This document shows, piece after piece, positions 40,453-43,745 of a stretch of 43,745 nt of DNA. Positions within the stretch are counted from its first letter, which is position 1, and every line of letters begins with the position of its first letter. The stretch comes from Candidatus Kapaibacterium sp. (GTDB lineage Bacteria > Bacteroidota > Ignavibacteria > Palsa-1295), in assembly GCA_017882165.1 (NCBI GenBank), contig JADGPZ010000007.1, forward strand, positions 1-43,745. The letters are read 5' to 3'. The notes under the pieces are model-generated. The model made no database searches. It saw nothing but the letters and a program-made list of their open reading frames with translations, and was not told where the DNA came from. The translations under genes and the position numbers were made by a program.

Positions 40453-42569
40453 AGTTTGTCCTCGTCCTTGTCCTGAGTCTGTGCTGCATCGCAGTTCACG
40501 CTCAGGACTCACTCCGCGCACGGTATGGTATTGAAGGCGGCGTTTCGGCGAACATGCACGTCGCCGATTTTCGGGCGCTACCCGGCGTACCGAATTGCTG
40601 TCCACAGTTTACGACTGGCTCTGGCACCGGACCGTTCGTCGGCGTTTACGCCGCATATCCGATTGCCGATCGATTCCTGTTCTCTGCGGGACTCAACTAC
40701 GTCGATCAAAGTGCAACCTTGCAGAACGATGAACGCATCGCGATCATCGTGAATGGGATCGGACAAAACGGCACCGACCGGCATACCGTGACTGCTACGC
40801 TTAGGAGTATTGGACTTGAACCTACGGTTGCGTATCGACTCTTCAACGCGGTGTTCCTTGACGCGGGCGCACGCGTGGGGTATACGATGACGAAGCAGTA
40901 CTCACAGGACGAACGAATTGTCAGTGGGGCCGGGACATTTCTCGATTCGCTTGGCAATGACTCGCGCAGCCAAATCCGCAATCAGAACTCGGGTAGTATT
41001 CCGCAAGCGGCCTCGCTCAGTGCGCAGCTTCGTTTCGGCGCTCGCTATGAACTTCCGATGAACGCCAAGCATAGTCTGTTCCTCGTACCGAGTGTGATGT
41101 ATGCCGCATCGTTAACTAATGTATCCCAAGGGATCGACTGGAAGCCGAATGGGCTGGAGATGGGTATCGGCATTACTTTTTCACCCGTTCCTGAGAGGCA
41201 CCGGTTTGTTTTCGATACTATAATATTCAGGGATACCGTATCAAGTCTCGACAGAAGTATTCCAAACCGATTGCTGGTTCGTTCTTCGATCGATCGGAGG
41301 GATACCTCAGTCATTTCGGAGGATGTGACGACGTCAACAACGCTCGTCCGCGAGCACTATCTCCTGCGGATACCTGATCCGCATGATGTCAACGGGAAGG
41401 TGGCAGCCGTTGGGTTGGACGACGATGGAAACGAGCACCCGATCGCCTCGCTTCGCATCGAAGACTTTCTCTCGATGAACGCGAGCCCATTGCTTGGGTA
41501 TGTCTTTTTTGGCGAAGGGGACAGCGTGATCCCTTCTCGATATCATCTACTCGATCATGCGGCGAGTTCGAAGTTCCAACTGCGGTCGCTGTTCTCGCTG
41601 GATGCCATGGGGATCCACCACAACGCGCTTAACATTATTGCCGTAAGACTAAAGGAACATCCTCATGCGCATCTGACAATCACAGGTTGCAACGCAAATG
41701 TGGGGGTCGAGTCCGCCAACACGGTGCTTTCAGAAGTGCGGGCGAGGGCCGTCTACGAGTATTTTCACAGCGTGTGGAATATTCCGCAATCGCAGCTTTC
41801 GGTACTCGCGCGAGACTTGCCCGAGAAGCCGTCCAATCCGAAGACTCCGATCGGGCAGGAGGAGAACCGTCGCGTCGAGCTCACGTGCGATGAACCAGAA
41901 GTCCTCGATGTCTTTCTTGCCAATGACACAACGAGAATACCGGATCCGCCACAATTGCGGATCAAACTGCACACAGGATCGAGCGTCGGGGTGACATCCT
42001 GGAAACTCGAAGTCAACCAGGATGGAAAGATGATTCATCACGCGTTGGGTTTGGGCGAGGCGCCCTCGTCGGATGATTGGGACCTCACGCACGACTATGA
42101 GGCCATTCCACACTACGGGACACCGCTTATGTTTGTACTTACGACAACGAATTCCAAAGGCGATGTTGCAAGGGACACCACCGTGCTTCCCACCGAGATT
42201 ACCACGGTGCAACAAAAGCGAGCGCGACATACGGGCGATGTGATAATCGATCGCTACAATCTCGTGCTCTTCGATTTTGCCCGGTCTGGTATGTTGCCGG
42301 CGCACGAGAGAATTCTACAGATGGTCCGCTCCCGGCTTAAACCGACCTCCTCGATCCTCCTGGAAGGTTACACCGATCGAAGTGGCACCTCTGCCGGGAA
42401 TCTGCGTCTCGCGACAGCCCGCGCAACCGCGTCGGCAAAGTCATTGGGCCGAGCGGACGCCGCTGTCAAAGGAATTGGCGATACTCGCCTGCTCTACCCG
42501 AACGAGACACCGGAGGGTCGATTCCTTTGCAGAACCGTTCAAGTTACTGTCAGGACTCCAGTCGAGTAG
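40449..42569 (+). CDS. OmpA-family outer-membrane protein with N-terminal barrel
   Basis: 706 residues: signal peptide (MKFVLVLVLSLCCIAVHAQ), a beta-barrel-like region to about 250, a middle region, a first OmpA-like domain (around 400-495: LTITGCNANVGVESANTVLSEVRARAVYEYF) and a second at the end (VLFDFARSGMLPAHERILQMV, LEGYTDRSGTSAGNLRLATARATA). OmpA-like domains bind peptidoglycan and anchor the outer membrane. Two domains in one protein, coupled to a secreted WD40 protein, suggest a surface complex. Translational coupling with the upstream gene is seen (40449-40452). Confidence 0.82.
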   Translation: MKFVLVLVLSLCCIAVHAQDSLRARYGIEGGVSANMHVADFRALPGVPNCCPQFTTGSGTGPFVGVYAAYPIADRFLFSAGLNYVDQSATLQNDERIAIIVNGIGQNGTDRHTVTATLRSIGLEPTVAYRLFNAVFLDAGARVGYTMTKQYSQDERIVSGAGTFLDSLGNDSRSQIRNQNSGSIPQAASLSAQLRFGARYELPMNAKHSLFLVPSVMYAASLTNVSQGIDWKPNGLEMGIGITFSPVPERHRFVFDTIIFRDTVSSLDRSIPNRLLVRSSIDRRDTSVISEDVTTSTTLVREHYLLRIPDPHDVNGKVAAVGLDDDGNEHPIASLRIEDFLSMNASPLLGYVFFGEGDSVIPSRYHLLDHAASSKFQLRSLFSLDAMGIHHNALNIIAVRLKEHPHAHLTITGCNANVGVESANTVLSEVRARAVYEYFHSVWNIPQSQLSVLARDLPEKPSNPKTPIGQEENRRVELTCDEPEVLDVFLANDTTRIPDPPQLRIKLHTGSSVGVTSWKLEVNQDGKMIHHALGLGEAPSSDDWDLTHDYEAIPHYGTPLMFVLTTTNSKGDVARDTTVLPTEITTVQQKRARHTGDVIIDRYNLVLFDFARSGMLPAHERILQMVRSRLKPTSSILLEGYTDRSGTSAGNLRLATARATASAKSLGRADAAVKGIGDTRLLYPNETPEGRFLCRTVQVTVRTPVE

Positions 42570-42686
42570 AGTTCGACTGCTCTTTCGTAATCCAGTAGCG
42601 AATGGATGGCAAGCAACATGCTCATTCTGGTTCGTTGGCAACGAATCCTCGCTCCTGATTCGTTACTCTTCGCGCCGTTACTTCCT

Positions 42687-43745
42687 ATGGCCGACATTTT
42701 CATCTCCTATTCCTCGAAAGACCGCGCGCAGGCGGAGCAACTAACCGAACTGCTCGACTCGGCGGGACCCTCCTGCTGGATCGACAAGTCCGGCATTCAC
42801 GGCGCTGAGCAGTGGGCGACGGAGATCGTCGAGGGGATTCGGGGCATGCACCACGTTCATCATCCTACTTTCGCAGAATAGCTTTGCCTCGGACAATGTC
42901 CTGCGAGAGTTGTCGCTCGCATCGGAAAAGCGGAAGCGGGTCCTGCCCGTTGATCTGGAGCCATCGCTGCTTCCGTCGTCATTCGAATACCCGCTTGCCG
43001 GATTGCAGCGCGTCGCGATCACGGATTTCGATAGCATCCTTCGTGCGCACCACCACGGCGTTGAGCGAGTGGGCGCGAAGGACATCCGGAAGAGCCTGAT
43101 GATCCTCCCGTTCGAGGATATCTCTCCGGCGGGAGTCAACCAGTGGTTCGCCGATGGGATTGTGAGTGAGATGATCTCCGCGCTTACTCATGTCAAGGCC
43201 CTTCGCGTTGCTGATACGCAGGCGACGAAGGACTTCAAACGCTATCAAGGGACACTCCCGACGTATGCTCGTGAAATGAACATCCGCTACTTCGTGCAGG
43301 GTGACGTGCTGAAGTTCGGGGATAACATCAAGGTCAATTCTCGCTTACTCGACATCGAAACGGGCGATCACCTCTGGCAGGACACGCTGAAAGGCACGAT
43401 GGAGGATATCTTCGATATTCAGGAGCAGGTTGCCACGAAGGTGGTTGGTGGTTTGGACATCATCTTAACAAGGGAAGAAAAATCGAAGCTCGAAGAACGC
43501 GGCACCGAGAATGCGGAAGCGTATGAACTGTATATGAAGGCGTGGGAGTATAATACTCGTCAGACGAAGGAGGGCTTCCAGTTCGCCGTTCAACTCCTTA
43601 CAGAAGCGATTTGTCTCGATCCCAGCTTTGCGCGGGCGTATCAGGTTAAAGCGACCGCGCTCGCAATGCTCTACCGCGCTTACGACCGGACACCCGCCCT
43701 GCTGGATGAAGCGGAAGCGCTCTCGAAGGAAGCGCTCCGGCTGAA
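42687..43745 (+). pseudogene. TIR + TolB-like + TPR gene, copy 4, frameshifted and cut by the window end
   Basis: The first frame reads MADIFISYSSKDRAQAEQLT...CWIDKSGIHGAEQWATEIVEGIR and is lost at a GGGG run (42841-42844): one extra G leads to a stop at 42879-42881. In the next frame the protein continues without a stop to the window end (TFIILLSQNSFASDNVLRELSLASEKRKRVLPVDLEP..., then the TolB-like domain and first TPR units). The sequence after the shift is well conserved, so the change is recent or is a homopolymer sequencing error. It resembles copy 2 most, including the FEYPLAGLQRVAI linker. Confidence 0.8.

Overview
The window looks like a chromosomal segment of a Gram-negative bacterium of the Bacteroidota/Chlorobiota (FCB) side, possibly a Kapabacteria- or Ignavibacteria-like lineage. 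This is an inference. It rests on lipoproteins and secreted proteins with type IX-like C-terminal tails, an OmpA/beta-barrel protein translated with a WD40/Ig-like secreted protein, a mannose-1-phosphate guanylyltransferase/PMM-like fusion, a glycine-rich single-RRM protein, and a moderate G+C content. No rRNA, tRNA or CRISPR array was seen.

Layout. (1) About 1-5.8 kb, minus strand: an uncharacterised cluster of a LuxR-type HTH regulator, two DUF2589-family proteins, two unknown proteins with ATGA stop/start overlaps, and a long zinc-dependent phospholipase C-like protein that runs to the left edge. That edge carries a G+C jump and a frame change that may be an assembly join. (2) 6-14.9 kb: housekeeping and envelope genes (LD-carboxypeptidase, small secreted proteins and lipoproteins, sugar-nucleotide synthesis, a frameshifted msrA, tag). 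(3) 14.9-24.9 kb, minus strand: a complete Kdp potassium system (kdpF, kdpA, kdpB, kdpC) with an unusual regulatory set: a KdpD sensor half fused to a PTS EIIA domain, a separate histidine kinase, an NtrC-type sigma54 response regulator, an outer-membrane protein and an extra 27-residue membrane peptide. An ammonium transporter follows.

(4) 26.3-43.7 kb is an accessory, defence-like region. It holds a repeat-rich spacer, a 916-residue Rad50/RloC-like ATPase with a zinc-hook CxxC and an R-x3-E...H triad resembling anticodon nucleases, a DUF6326 membrane protein, a DUF433/DUF5615 toxin-antitoxin pair bracketed by matching hairpin repeats, an RRM protein, lexA with a striking palindromic operator candidate, and four copies (two intact, one remnant, one frameshifted and cut by the window end) of a TIR + TolB-like + TPR gene. 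An aminotransferase and a secreted-protein/OmpA pair lie between the copies. In the common cyclase-TolB-TPR architecture the N-terminal slot is a cyclase; here it is a TIR (putative NADase) domain. This is the strongest candidate for an undescribed system.

Dispersed repeats are a second theme. A 19-bp palindrome (GCCAAGCGTGGGCGCTGGC or near copies) occurs five times, twice inside genes in the same reading frame, and a sixth copy has a longer loop. REP/BIME-like hairpin pairs and matched repeats also appear in several gaps.
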